In this document: piece after piece, positions 53,024-61,894 of the stretch
Position numbering within the stretch: the first letter of the stretch is position 1
Layout of the letters: every line of letters starts with the position of its first letter
DNA from: Sphingomonas guangdongensis
GTDB lineage: Bacteria > Pseudomonadota > Alphaproteobacteria > Sphingomonadales > Sphingomonadaceae
Length of the DNA: 64,000 nt
NCBI RefSeq assembly: GCF_900199185.1
Contig: NZ_OBMI01000001.1
Location: 682,001-746,000, forward strand
Direction: 5' to 3'
Notes under the pieces: generated by a model
The model's input: only the letters and a program-made list of their open reading frames with translations
Databases searched by the model: none
What the model was told of the DNA's origin: nothing
Made by a program: the position numbers and the translations under genes

Positions 53024-54146
53024 AGGGCGCGAGCTCGCCCAGGAACGACTGCTCCTCTTCCACTGCCCGCCGCTCGCGTACCAGGAAGTCGGCGATCGCG
53101 CGCCGGAAGCCCGGATCGGGGATGTAGTGCGCCGACCAGGTCGGCACCGGCACATAGCCGCGCGCAAGCTTGTGCTCGCCCTGCGCGCCAGCCTCCACCC
53201 GGGCGAGCCCGCGCGCGATCGCCGCGTCGATCGCCTGGTAATAACAAAGCTCGAAGTGGAGGAACGGCACGTCCTCCGTGCAGCCCCAGTAGCGGCCGTA
53301 GAGCGTGTCGGCGCCGAGCAGGTTGAGCGCACCCGCGATCGGCACGCCGTCGCGCTCGGCCAAGATCAGCAGCACGCGCGATCCCATCCGCTCGCCGAGC
53401 AGCGAGAAGAAGCGGCGGGTGAGGTAAGGCCGCCCCCATTTGCGGCTGCCGGTGTCTTGGTAGAAGCGCCAGAAGACGTCCCAGACCGCTTCGGTCAGGT
53501 CGGCCCCGGTCAGGTGGCGGATCGTCAGCCCCTCTACGGCGCGCTCGCGCTCGCGCCGGATCGCCTTGCGCTTGCGGCTGGCCAGCGCGCCCAGGAAGTC
53601 GTCGAAGGTCGCGTAGCCGTCGTTCGTCCAGTGGAACTGCGTGCCTTGCCGAATCAGCCAGCCCGCCGCCTCGAACAGCGGCACTTGCTCCGCGGTCACG
53701 AAGGTCGCGTGGGCGGAGGAGAGGTCGTGCTGCTCGGTCACCGCTTCGATCGCGGCGATCAGCGCAGGCGCGGCGGCCGCATCGCGCAGCAGGAGCCGCT
53801 CGCCCGGAACGGGCGAGAAGGGGATCGCTACCTGCAGCTTCGGGTAGTAGCGCCCGCCCGCCCGCTCCCACGCGTCCGCCCAGGCGTGGTCGAAGACATA
53901 TTCGCCCTGGCTGTGGCTCTTGGCATAGGCGGGTGCGACCGCCGCCGGCCGGCCGTCGGCGCCGTCGACGATGACCGGCACCGGCTGCCACCCCGCGCGC
54001 GCGGTGGCCGAGCCCGACTCCTCCAGGATCGACAGGAAGGCGTGGCTGGTGAACGGGTTGCCGTCACCGGCGCACGCGTCCCAGTCGGCCGGGGGAACGG
54101 CGGCAACGCCGTTGGCGATGCGGGCGGTGACCGTGGGGGAGCTCAC
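52980..54146 (-). CDS. FemAB-like GNAT-fold acyltransferase (DUF482/PF04339)
   Basis: 388 residues. Double-GNAT fold of the FemAB-like DUF482 group, whose members are predicted to modify peptidoglycan or make special lipids; most are uncharacterised. Motifs: WDACAGDGNPFTSHAFLSIL near the start, YAKSHSQGEYVFDHAWADA, RKRKAIRRERERAVE, GSRKWGRPYLTRRFF, and RYWGCTEDVPFLHFELCYYQAID. The carboxyl end overlaps the convergent membrane gene by 44 bases. It lies between envelope genes, which agrees with a cell-wall or lipid role. Confidence 0.85.
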   Translation of the reverse strand: MSSPTVTARIANGVAAVPPADWDACAGDGNPFTSHAFLSILEESGSATARAGWQPVPVIVDGADGRPAAVAPAYAKSHSQGEYVFDHAWADAWERAGGRYYPKLQVAIPFSPVPGERLLLRDAAAAPALIAAIEAVTEQHDLSSAHATFVTAEQVPLFEAAGWLIRQGTQFHWTNDGYATFDDFLGALASRKRKAIRRERERAVEGLTIRHLTGADLTEAVWDVFWRFYQDTGSRKWGRPYLTRRFFSLLGERMGSRVLLILAERDGVPIAGALNLLGADTLYGRYWGCTEDVPFLHFELCYYQAIDAAIARGLARVEAGAQGEHKLARGYVPVPTWSAHYIPDPGFRRAIADFLVRERRAVEEEQSFLGELAPFRKGGDAAPAGDAA

Positions 54147-54190
54147 ACCCGCCTATCTAGGCGAGCGCCCGCGCGTGTCCAAGCCGCCGG

Positions 54191-55369
54191 TCACCCCGTT
54201 GCCGTACGCCAGGCGGCAAGACCCTGTTCCAGGTCGGCGATCAGGTCGGCCGCATCCTCCAGCCCGATGCTCAGCCGGACGAGCGGCCCCTGACCCTGCC
54301 AGGGGACCGCAGTACGCAACCGCGCCGGATCGACAGGGATCGCCAGGCTCTCGAACCCGCCCCAGCTGTAGCCGATTCCGAACAGCGCGAGCGCGTCGAT
54401 CAGCGCCGCGCGTGCCCCTTCCCCGCCGCCCGCCAGCTCGAACGCGAACAGCCCGGCGCCGCCGCGGAAGTCGCGATGGAAGATGGAGCTGCCCGGACAG
54501 TCGGGCAGCGCCGGGTGGAGCACGCGGGCGACCTCCGGCCGGTCGGCGAGCCAGCGCGCGACCGCGAGCGCACTCTCGGCGTGGCGGTCGAGCCGAAGCG
54601 CCATGGTCCGCAGGCCGCGGCTGCCGAGGAAGGCGTCGTCGGGCGAGACCGTCTGGCCGAGCTGGTAGCTGGTGTCGCGCAGCGCGGGCCAGCGCGCGGG
54701 CGTGGCGGTGACCGACCCCAGCATGACGTCCGAGTGACCGCCGACATATTTGGTGCCGGCGAGGATCGACAGGTCGATGCCGAGCGCCAGCGCCGGCAAG
54801 CGGAGCGGCGTCGCCCAGGTGTTGTCGAGCAGCGTGACAATCCCCCGCTCCTTCGCCACCGCGACAATCGCGGGAATATCCTGCACCTCGAAGGTCAGGC
54901 TGCCCGGGCTTTCCAGAAAGATCGCGCGCGTCGACGGGCCGATCAGCTCGGCGATCTCCTCACCGATCAGCGGATCGTAGAAGCGGGTGGCGATCCCCAT
55001 CCGCTTGAGGAGGCCGTTGGCGAGGTTGCGGGTCGGGTCGTACGCGCTGTCGACCAGCAGCAGCTCGTCGCCCGGCGACAGGACGCTCAGCAGCGCCGCC
55101 GCGATCGCCGCGACCCCGCTCGGGTAGAGGAAGGTCGCCTCCGCGCCGGGCTCCAGCTCGGTCAGGGCATCGGCCAGGCTCCACTGGGTGGGCGTCCCCC
55201 GCCGACCGTAGAACAGCCGGTGGTGGGTGTCGCGTCCGCCGTTCGCGCGCAGGTCCGCCACGGAATCGTAGAGGATGGTCGACGCGCGCCAGACCGGCGG
55301 GTTGACGATCCCCTGCGTCCACTCGGCGCGGCGACCGGCACGGACGACGCGGGTGCCGTCGCCGCTCAC
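54191..55369 (-). CDS. metC: Cystathionine beta-lyase-type PLP enzyme
   Basis: 392 residues from a GTG at 55369 that overlaps the sseA stop (GTGA); a longer in-frame reading is antisense/frame-shifted relative to sseA and is rejected. Cys/Met metabolism PLP family: YGRRGTPTQWSLADAL, the Tyr/Arg-binding EATFLYPSGVAAIAAALL, TLLDNTWATPL, and the Schiff-base Lys in AGTKYVGGHSDVMLG. It would cleave cystathionine to homocysteine, pyruvate and ammonia, or act on other thioethers; related gamma-enzymes cannot be excluded, so the symbol is provisional. With sseA (mercaptopyruvate handling) upstream it makes a sulfur amino-acid pair. Confidence 0.88.
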   Translation of the reverse strand: MSGDGTRVVRAGRRAEWTQGIVNPPVWRASTILYDSVADLRANGGRDTHHRLFYGRRGTPTQWSLADALTELEPGAEATFLYPSGVAAIAAALLSVLSPGDELLLVDSAYDPTRNLANGLLKRMGIATRFYDPLIGEEIAELIGPSTRAIFLESPGSLTFEVQDIPAIVAVAKERGIVTLLDNTWATPLRLPALALGIDLSILAGTKYVGGHSDVMLGSVTATPARWPALRDTSYQLGQTVSPDDAFLGSRGLRTMALRLDRHAESALAVARWLADRPEVARVLHPALPDCPGSSIFHRDFRGGAGLFAFELAGGGEGARAALIDALALFGIGYSWGGFESLAIPVDPARLRTAVPWQGQGPLVRLSIGLEDAADLIADLEQGLAAWRTATG

Positions 55370-56181
55370 GCACCGAGCTCTTTGGGCAGGGTCGGGTCGC
55401 TGCCCCACTCCGCCCAGCTGCCGTCGTAGAGGCTCGCCTCCTGCCCCAGCAGCCGCATCGCGAGCACGACGGAGGCCGCGGTCACGCCGGACCCGCAGGT
55501 GGCGATGATCTGGTGATCGATCTCCACCCCGGCGGCCTCGAAGGCGGCGGCAAGGTCGGCCGGCGACTTGTAGCGACCGTCCGCGTCGAACAGCCGCGCG
55601 TAGTGGAGGTTGAGCGCGCCGGGCATGTGGCCGGACGCGACACCGGGGCGGGTCTCCGGCTCCTCGCCGCGGAACCGCGCGGGCGAGCGGGCGTCGACGA
55701 TCTGCTCCCGGTGCGCGACCGCGGCCTTCATGTCGGCGAGATGCATGACGAGCGCGGCATCGCCCAGCACCCGGAACTGCGCGGGCGCACGAGTGACGAC
55801 GCCGCTCTCCAGCGCGCCGCCGCTCGCCTGCCAGGCGGCAAGCCCGCCGTCGAGCACCGCCACCGTTCGCGCCCCCATCGTGTCTAGCGCCCACCACGCG
55901 CGTGCGGCCGAATGGAGCGGCGAGTCGTCGTACACGACGATGCGGTCGCGGTCGGAAACGCCGAGCGCACCCAGCCGCTGCCCGAAGCTCGACCCGTCCC
56001 CCAAATTACCGTCTGCGCCGTTCAGCGTCGGGAGATCGAGGAACAGCGCACCCGGAATGTGTCGGGCGCGGTACTCGGCAGCGGCGTCGCGGTCGTGCTC
56101 GGGAAGAAACCAGGTGGCGTCCAGCACCACGACGTCGTGCAGGTGCGCGCGGAGCCAGTCGGCGGATACGAGCGGCTCCAT
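55366..56181 (-). CDS. sseA: 3-mercaptopyruvate sulfurtransferase
   Basis: 271 residues from the ATG at 56181 (a GTG one codon earlier also exists). Two rhodanese domains: 1-135 (VLDATWFLPEHDRDAAAEY, YDDSPLHSAARAWWALDTMG) and 150-271 with the active Cys in IIATCGSGVTAASVV. The loop CGSGVTA is the mercaptopyruvate type rather than thiosulfate type (CRxGxx). It moves sulfur to thiols or cyanide. The start shares TGATG with the S10 peptidase stop upstream, and its stop overlaps metC, so the three make one transcript. Confidence 0.92.
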   Translation of the reverse strand: MEPLVSADWLRAHLHDVVVLDATWFLPEHDRDAAAEYRARHIPGALFLDLPTLNGADGNLGDGSSFGQRLGALGVSDRDRIVVYDDSPLHSAARAWWALDTMGARTVAVLDGGLAAWQASGGALESGVVTRAPAQFRVLGDAALVMHLADMKAAVAHREQIVDARSPARFRGEEPETRPGVASGHMPGALNLHYARLFDADGRYKSPADLAAAFEAAGVEIDHQIIATCGSGVTAASVVLAMRLLGQEASLYDGSWAEWGSDPTLPKELGA

Positions 56182-57671
56182 CACCGCTGCCCGATGAAGG
56201 CGCGCAGGTCGCGCGAGAGCTTCGCGCGGTCCTCGTCACGGACGTACATCATGTGTCCCGCGTCATAATAGGCAAACTGGATGCGGCGCTTGTCGTAGCC
56301 GGTGCGCGACAGCGCGTACTCGGCCGCGAAGAAGGGGGTGGCGAAGTCGTACCAGCCCTGGCCGACGAAGATGCGAAGACCGCTGTTCTCGCGCAGCGCC
56401 TTGCCGATGTAGGGCGCGACGTTCAGGTAGACGTCGTTGTCGCGCCCACCGCCGATCCGCCAGTCCCATGGCTGAACCGATCCGATCGTCACGTAGCTGC
56501 GGTCGGTCGCGAACTTCAGGTCGCCGCGCGTGTAGGCGTTGATCGCGGCGGTGTAGCCCCCGTCGATCCCGTAGAAGCTCGGATCGTTGTCCGGCGTCTC
56601 GCCCGCATTGTCGAAGTCGCGGCCGGTGTAGCGGCTGTCGAGCCGCCCGATCGTGAGGCCGCGGTCGCGCAGCAGCTCCTTGTAGAAGCGCGCGGGCGTT
56701 ACCCTAAGGTCGGCCTGCTCCAGATAGGTTTCGCCAAGCCCGGTGTAGCGGGCGAGATCGCGGCGCACGGTCGCGCGCTCCTCCGCACCGAGCGCGTTGC
56801 CCTTCAGCAGCGCGGCGGCATAAGGCCCGGTCGCCCACGCCCGCGCCTCCGCGACGAACGCCTGGACGCCGCCGGGATGCGTCGCCTTGCCGTGGTAAAG
56901 CGCGGTCGCTGCCATCGAGGGCAGGTTGAGAACAAAGGTCAGTTCGTTGCCCGGCGTGTCCGCGCCAGCCGCGAAATCGAGCACGGTGGACAGCAGGATG
57001 ACGCCGTTCAGCGAGACGTCGTTGTACAACCCCTCGAGCTGGTTCAGCACCGCCGCCGAGCGCGTCGTGCCATAGCTCTCCCCGCCCAGATACTTGGGCG
57101 CATTCCAGCGACCGTTGGCGTTCAGCCACAGCCGGATGAACTGCGCGACCGAGCGCGCGTCGGCGGTGACGCCCCAATAATCCTTGGGATCGGTCTTGCC
57201 GAGGGCGTGGCTGTAGCCGGTCCCGACCGGATCGATGAAGACGAGGTCGGTGACGTCGAGCAGCGAATCGGGATTGTCGAGGATCGGATAGGGCGGGCCG
57301 CCGTCGTCGCGCGCGTCCGACGGGATCGCCACCCGCTTGGGCCCGAACGCACCCATGTGGAGCCAGACGGAGCCGGAGCCGGGCCCGCCGTTGAACAGGA
57401 AGGTGACCGGCCGCCGCGGGTCGGCGCCTTCCTTCACATAGGCGACGGAAAAGATCGCGGCGCGCGGGGTGCCGTCGTCGGCCTTCAGGTAGGTTTCGCC
57501 CGCCGTCGCGGTGTAGCGGATCGTTTGACCACCAAAGGTGCCGGTGTGCCGCGTCACCGAGACGGTCGGCGGCGGCACCTCGTCCGCCTTGGACGGAGAG
57601 GGGCGGCCGGGTGGTTCCTGCGCGAGGGCGGGGGTCGCGAACAGAGCGAGGGCGAGGAGCAGTTGGCGCAT
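56181..57671 (-). CDS. S10-family serine carboxypeptidase-like protein, exported
   Basis: 496 residues with a signal peptide (MRQLLLALALFATPALAQE). Alpha/beta-hydrolase fold of peptidase family S10: oxyanion/gly-rich TFLFNGGPGSGSVWLHMG, the nucleophile Ser in GGESYGTTRSAAVLN, the Asp in VGQGWYDFATPFF, and the His in YYDAGHMMYVRDED. All three triad residues are in place. S10 carboxypeptidases are typical of eukaryotes but a bacterial branch exists in sphingomonads and others; peptide scavenging is a reasonable guess. First gene of the unit with sseA and metC. Confidence 0.9.
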   Translation of the reverse strand: MRQLLLALALFATPALAQEPPGRPSPSKADEVPPPTVSVTRHTGTFGGQTIRYTATAGETYLKADDGTPRAAIFSVAYVKEGADPRRPVTFLFNGGPGSGSVWLHMGAFGPKRVAIPSDARDDGGPPYPILDNPDSLLDVTDLVFIDPVGTGYSHALGKTDPKDYWGVTADARSVAQFIRLWLNANGRWNAPKYLGGESYGTTRSAAVLNQLEGLYNDVSLNGVILLSTVLDFAAGADTPGNELTFVLNLPSMAATALYHGKATHPGGVQAFVAEARAWATGPYAAALLKGNALGAEERATVRRDLARYTGLGETYLEQADLRVTPARFYKELLRDRGLTIGRLDSRYTGRDFDNAGETPDNDPSFYGIDGGYTAAINAYTRGDLKFATDRSYVTIGSVQPWDWRIGGGRDNDVYLNVAPYIGKALRENSGLRIFVGQGWYDFATPFFAAEYALSRTGYDKRRIQFAYYDAGHMMYVRDEDRAKLSRDLRAFIGQR

Positions 57672-57735
57672 GGCGCTACCCTAGCGAACGGCCGCACGCG
57701 TGCAATCGGCAGCCGGTCGGGCTAGAGGCCGGCGC

Positions 57736-58182
57736 ATGACCCCGCTCCACCTTGGCCAGGCGAGCAGCCTGCCCGCCTCCCCGGAAGAGGCCGTGCTCGA
57801 CTATGTTCCGAACCCGCGTTCCGGCACACGCTATCTCGTTCGCTTCGCGGTGCCCGAGTTCACCTCGCTGTGCCCGGTCACCGGCCAGCCCGACTTCGCG
57901 CATCTGGTGATCGACTATGTGCCGGCCGCCACCATCGTCGAATCAAAGTCGCTGAAACTGTTCCTGGGCGCGTTCCGGAACCACGCCGCCTTTCACGAGG
58001 ACTGTACCGTCGGAATCGGCGAGCGGCTGACGGCGGAGATGCAGCCGCACTGGCTGCGGATCGGCGGCTACTGGTATCCGCGCGGCGGCATCCCGATCGA
58101 CGTGTTCTGGCAGTCGGGCCCGCCGCCGGCCGACGTGTGGGTGCCCGATCAGGGCGTTGCCTCCTATCGCGGACGCGGCTGA
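57736..58182 (+). CDS. queF: 7-cyano-7-deazaguanine (preQ0) reductase
   Basis: 148 residues from the ATG at 57736; the upstream in-frame start is unlikely. T-fold enzyme that reduces the nitrile preQ0 to the amine preQ1 with NADPH in queuosine synthesis. The catalytic cysteine is in [14 protein letters not shown]; the QueF signature [15 protein letters not shown] follows; the conserved Glu/His loop is HEDCTVGIG. Size fits the unimodular (short, YkvM-type) QueF. It is divergent from the S10 operon. gluQ and yhhQ in this window act in the same pathway. Confidence 0.95.
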   Translation: MTPLHLGQASSLPASPEEAVLDYVPNPRSGTRYLVRFAVPEFTSLCPVTGQPDFAHLVIDYVPAATIVESKSLKLFLGAFRNHAAFHEDCTVGIGERLTAEMQPHWLRIGGYWYPRGGIPIDVFWQSGPPPADVWVPDQGVASYRGRG

Positions 58183-58215
58183 CCATCACCTCTCTTGTTG
58201 CGCTGCAATATAAGT

Positions 58216-58240
58216 GCAACCATCTTGATCCTCGTACGTT
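58216..58240 (+). promoter_or_regulatory. EcfG-like promoter candidate of the GT4-GH130 locus
   Basis: GCAAC, 16 bases, CGTT: one mismatch to GGAAC-N16-CGTT, with the common C after the -35. It is oriented towards the glycosyltransferase gene and its predicted start would leave a leader of about 55 bases to the GTG at 58304. Motif evidence only. Confidence 0.42.
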
Positions 58241-58303
58241 GGGCGTGTCGGTGAGCGGATGTGTACCATCCCTCGCTGCAGTCGCGAACGGAGGGTTGTC
58301 GAG

Positions 58304-60565
58304 GTGAGCGGAAGTTCCCGGGTCGGTCATATTGCCTTGCTTGGGAATTATCTGCCGCGACAGTGTGGCCTCGCGACCTACACCACCGACACTTACGACG
58401 CCCTGCGGAACCGGTTCCCCGACCTCAAGGTCGACGTCTATGCGATGGACGACCATCCCGGCCGCTACGCCTACCCCGCCGCCGTCACGGGCGCGATCCC
58501 GCAGGACGACCGGAGCGCCTATCTCGAGACCGCGAAGGCGATCGAGGCAAGCGGCGCCCAGGCGCTGTGGGTCCAGCACGAGTACGGCATCTATGGCGGC
58601 TCGGCCGGCGACTACCTGCTCGCCCTACTTGACCGGCTGACCATTCCGGTCATCGTCACGCTGCACACTATCCTGGAGAAGCCTAGCGCCGAGGAGCGCC
58701 GGGTGATGGACGCGCTGCTCCACCGCGCCGCGCGCGTGATCGTGATGGCGGACCGCGGGCGCGAGATCCTGACCCGGGTCTACGGCGCGAGCCCGCGCTC
58801 GATCGTGATGATCCCGCACGGTGTGCCCGATCGCCCGTTCGTCAACGCCAACACGCTCAAGCACGCGTTTGGCTGGAGCGGCCGCGACGTCATCCTGACC
58901 TTCGGCCTGCTCGCCCCCAACAAGGGGATCGAGACGATGATCGAGGCAATGCCCGCGATTGCCGCACAGCACCCATGCGCACTCTACGTGGTACTCGGCG
59001 CGACTCACCCGAACCTCGTCGCACACGAAGGCGAAGCGTACCGCGAGCGGCTCGCGACCCTTGCGGCCGACCTCGGCGTTGCGGGCAACATCCGCTTCAT
59101 TGACGGCTTCGTCGAGCATGACGACCTGCTCGACTATCTGCAGGCGGCCGACATCTACGCGACGCCGTACAGCAACCCCGCTCAGATCACGAGCGGGACG
59201 CTCTCCTACGCGGTCGGAGTGGGCAAGGCGGTGGTCTCCACCCCCTATGTGCACGCGACCGAAATCCTGGCGGATGGGCACGGCGTGCTCGTCGACTTCG
59301 GCGACAGCGCGGCGTTCGGGCGCGAGATCAATGCCCTGCTCGGAAACGAGCGCAACCGCCTGAGACTGTCCGAGCGCGCCTATGCACGCGGTCGCACGAT
59401 GATCTGGCCCCGACTGGCGGAGAAGGCGATGAGCGAGGTCGAGGTGATGGTGACGGCGCAGCCGCGACGATTGAATACGGGGGGCATGCTCTCCAACCTC
59501 AAGCCGGACCTGTCGGCGGTGGAACGGATGAGCGACTCGACCGGTATGCTCCAGCACTCGATCTTCTCGGTGCCCGACCGCCGCCACGGCTACTGCATCG
59601 ACGACAATGCCCGCGCGCTGATCCTGCTCTGCGCAATCGACGACATCGACGATGCGACTCGCGACAAGTGGACGAGCATCTACGCGTCGTTCGTCCAGCA
59701 TGCCTGGAACCCGGACAAGCGACGGTTTCGGAACTTCATGAACTTCGACCGTAGCTGGTGCGAGGAAACCGGTTCCGAGGACTCGAACGGTCGCGCGCTC
59801 TGGGCGCTGGGTGTGACGGCCCGCGACGCACGGGTGCAGAAGCATCGCGACTGGGCCGCGCGCCTGTTCGACGACACCGCCGCGCTCGCCTTCAAGCTCG
59901 GCTCGCCGCGCGCCCACGCCTTTGCCATGCTCGGCGCGGCGGCGATGCTGGAGGTGCAGCCGACCCACCGGCTGTCGCGCGAGCTGCTTGAGCGGTTCGG
60001 CAACGAGTTGCTGGTGCTGCTCGACACCGCCCGCCGCCCGGAGTGGAGCTGGTTCGAGATCGTGCTGGCCTACGACAACGCGCGCCTGCCGGAGGCGCTG
60101 ATCCGATCCGGCCTCGCACTCGGCCGCGACGACTTCGTGGCGACCGGGCTCGAGACGCTGGAGTGGATCGAGGCACGCCAGACTAGTCCGGACGGCCGCT
60201 TTCGCGCGGTCGGTACCGACAGCTTCGGGCGCGAATATGCCGAGCCGCTGCCGTTCGACCAGCAGCCGCTGGAAGCGCAGGCGACGATCGACGCCTGTGC
60301 TGCCGCTTACCAGGCGACCGGTGACACGCGCTGGGTGGAGGGAGCGAACCGCGCCTACCGCTGGTACCTGGGCGCGAACGACCTGGACCTTCCGCTCGCC
60401 AGCTTCGGTGATGGCGGATGCTTCGACGGCTTGAACCCCGCCGGGCTTAACCGCAACCAGGGTGCGGAATCGATCCTCGCGTTACAATTGGCTTCCGTCG
60501 CGATTTCAGCTCTTGGAAAGCGTAGCGGAGCCGTGGCAGGGCAGGGCGGCGCGGTCGCCGCCTGA
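58304..60565 (+). CDS. Two-domain protein: GT4 glycosyltransferase plus alpha/alpha-toroid domain
   Basis: 753 residues from a GTG at 58304, chosen for GGAGGG 8 bases upstream. Residues about 1-375 are a GT-B/GT4 glycosyltransferase: GNYLPRQCGLATYTTDTYDAL, WVQHEYGIYGG (donor-side), IPHGVPDRPF, LTFGLLAPNKGIETMIEA, and the conserved EX7E-type segment near TPYSNPAQITSGTLSYAVGVG. Residues about 380-753 are helical with repeated Trp/Gly turns (YCIDDNARALILLCA, EETGSEDSNGRALWALG, EWSWFEIVLAYDNARLPEALI), as in alpha/alpha-toroid glycosidase-like domains. The chemical product is unknown. The GH130 gene follows 48 bases later on the same strand. I know of no settled function for this pair; a mannose-type polymer or oligosaccharide made then recycled is an inference. 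Confidence 0.8.
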   Translation: MSGSSRVGHIALLGNYLPRQCGLATYTTDTYDALRNRFPDLKVDVYAMDDHPGRYAYPAAVTGAIPQDDRSAYLETAKAIEASGAQALWVQHEYGIYGGSAGDYLLALLDRLTIPVIVTLHTILEKPSAEERRVMDALLHRAARVIVMADRGREILTRVYGASPRSIVMIPHGVPDRPFVNANTLKHAFGWSGRDVILTFGLLAPNKGIETMIEAMPAIAAQHPCALYVVLGATHPNLVAHEGEAYRERLATLAADLGVAGNIRFIDGFVEHDDLLDYLQAADIYATPYSNPAQITSGTLSYAVGVGKAVVSTPYVHATEILADGHGVLVDFGDSAAFGREINALLGNERNRLRLSERAYARGRTMIWPRLAEKAMSEVEVMVTAQPRRLNTGGMLSNLKPDLSAVERMSDSTGMLQHSIFSVPDRRHGYCIDDNARALILLCAIDDIDDATRDKWTSIYASFVQHAWNPDKRRFRNFMNFDRSWCEETGSEDSNGRALWALGVTARDARVQKHRDWAARLFDDTAALAFKLGSPRAHAFAMLGAAAMLEVQPTHRLSRELLERFGNELLVLLDTARRPEWSWFEIVLAYDNARLPEALIRSGLALGRDDFVATGLETLEWIEARQTSPDGRFRAVGTDSFGREYAEPLPFDQQPLEAQATIDACAAAYQATGDTRWVEGANRAYRWYLGANDLDLPLASFGDGGCFDGLNPAGLNRNQGAESILALQLASVAISALGKRSGAVAGQGGAVAA

Positions 60566-60596
60566 GCGGGCTGCGCACCTGACCTAACCGCTACAC

Positions 60597-60612
60597 CGTT
60601 CCGGGGGGAACG
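60597..60612 (+). promoter_or_regulatory. Inverted repeat over the GH130 ribosome binding site
   Basis: CGTTCC-GGGG-GGAACG, perfect 6-base arms, ends one base before the GH130 ATG. The G-run that should serve as ribosome binding site lies in its loop and right arm. In RNA the hairpin would hide that site, so GH130 translation could be regulated or coupled to the upstream gene. It could also be an operator in DNA. Confidence 0.45.
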
Positions 60613-60613
60613 C

Positions 60614-61894
60614 ATGCTCGACCTGTTCACCCACGCGCTGCGGCTGCACGCCGACCCGTCCCGTGTCGTCGTCCGCCCGTTCCACATCGCTTGGGCGGGC
60701 CCGCGCATGGGCCCCAGCCGGACCGAGCGGCTGGTCCGCGAGGTGCTGGCGATGAGTCCGGGTCAGGCGCGCACGCAGCTGGAGGTCGTCCTCAAGGACT
60801 TCGAGGCGCGGCACTGGCAGACCCGGCGCGTGTTCATGACCCGCTACGACGAGATCGAACAGCAGCTCGGGCTCGACGGCAGCAAGATCGGCGACGAGAA
60901 GCGCCAGCTGATCGGCGCCTATTTCTGCCACGAGTACAGCTACGCCGCCGCCGCGCTGATGAACCCCAGCGTCGTCCCCCACCACGATCAGTCGGGCATG
61001 CCGCCGGGCGCGCAGCGGATCGTCATGTCGATGCGCGCGGTGGGCGAGGGGCACATCAGTTCCGTTGCCTTTCGTGAAGGAATCATCACCGACGACAACG
61101 AGCTGACGCTCGCCCCCGAACCGCCGTTCGCGACCGCCGCGGATGCGGTTGGAGGCGACGACGAGCTGCCGGTCGGCCCGGTCACCGTTTATCGCCACCG
61201 CGACTCGACGCTGTCGGGGACCGTGATCTTCCCAGTCACCGACCAGCAGTCCAAGGGACTGGAGGACCTGCGGCTGGTCGAGTTCACCCACGACGACGGA
61301 GTCAAGGAGTGGATCGGTACCTACACCGCCTATAACGGCTCGGCGATCCAGTCGGAACTGATGCGGACCAAGGATTTCCGCGCCTTTGATCTCGTGCCGA
61401 TGACCGGCAGCGCCAGCCGCAACAAGGGCATGGCGCTGTTCCCGCGCAAGGTCGGTGGGAAGTACATGATGATCGGCCGCCAGGACGGTGAGAACGTTTT
61501 CATCATATCGTCGGACACGCTGGAGAACTGGGACGAGGGCGACCTGCTGCTGCGGCCGCACTATCCGTGGGAGCTGGTCCAGATGGGCAATTGCGGCCCG
61601 CCGATCGAAACGGACGAGGGTTGGATTCTGCTGACCCACGGCGTGGGCGCGATGCGGAAGTATTCGATCGGCGCCGCGCTGCTCGACCTTGACGATCCAA
61701 CCAAGGTGATCGGCCGCACCAAGGAGCCGATCCTGGCCGCCGCCGACCAGGATCGCGAAGGCTATGTGCCCAACGTCGTTTACACTTGCGGTGCGACGCG
61801 GATCGGCGACCGGCTGTTCATTCCCTACGGCATCGCCGACAGCTCGATCGGCTTTGCGTTTGTCGAAATCAGGAAGCTGCTCGACCTGATGTGA
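60614..61894 (+). CDS. GH130-family glycosidase or phosphorylase
   Basis: 426 residues, five-bladed beta-propeller of family GH130, whose members mostly phosphorolyse or hydrolyse beta-mannosides (beta-1,2 or beta-1,4-mannooligosaccharides, mannosylglucose). Family blocks: RVFMTRYDEIEQQLG, YFCHEYSYAAAALMNPSVVPH, GIITDDNELTL, EWIGTYTAYNGSAIQ (the catalytic and phosphate region), TGSASRNKGMALFPRKVGGKY, and the ending PNVVYTCGATRIGDRLFIPYG. The upstream two-domain transferase suggests it degrades or trims the product. Phosphorylase against hydrolase cannot be separated by eye. Last 26 bases overlap the convergent OPT gene. Confidence 0.88.
   Translation: MLDLFTHALRLHADPSRVVVRPFHIAWAGPRMGPSRTERLVREVLAMSPGQARTQLEVVLKDFEARHWQTRRVFMTRYDEIEQQLGLDGSKIGDEKRQLIGAYFCHEYSYAAAALMNPSVVPHHDQSGMPPGAQRIVMSMRAVGEGHISSVAFREGIITDDNELTLAPEPPFATAADAVGGDDELPVGPVTVYRHRDSTLSGTVIFPVTDQQSKGLEDLRLVEFTHDDGVKEWIGTYTAYNGSAIQSELMRTKDFRAFDLVPMTGSASRNKGMALFPRKVGGKYMMIGRQDGENVFIISSDTLENWDEGDLLLRPHYPWELVQMGNCGPPIETDEGWILLTHGVGAMRKYSIGAALLDLDDPTKVIGRTKEPILAAADQDREGYVPNVVYTCGATRIGDRLFIPYGIADSSIGFAFVEIRKLLDLM

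Noticed and set aside
54191..55897. A 568-residue version of the cystathionine beta-lyase
   Set aside because: The first 175 residues are a low-complexity frame over sseA. The GTG at 55369 overlapping the sseA stop is the natural start.
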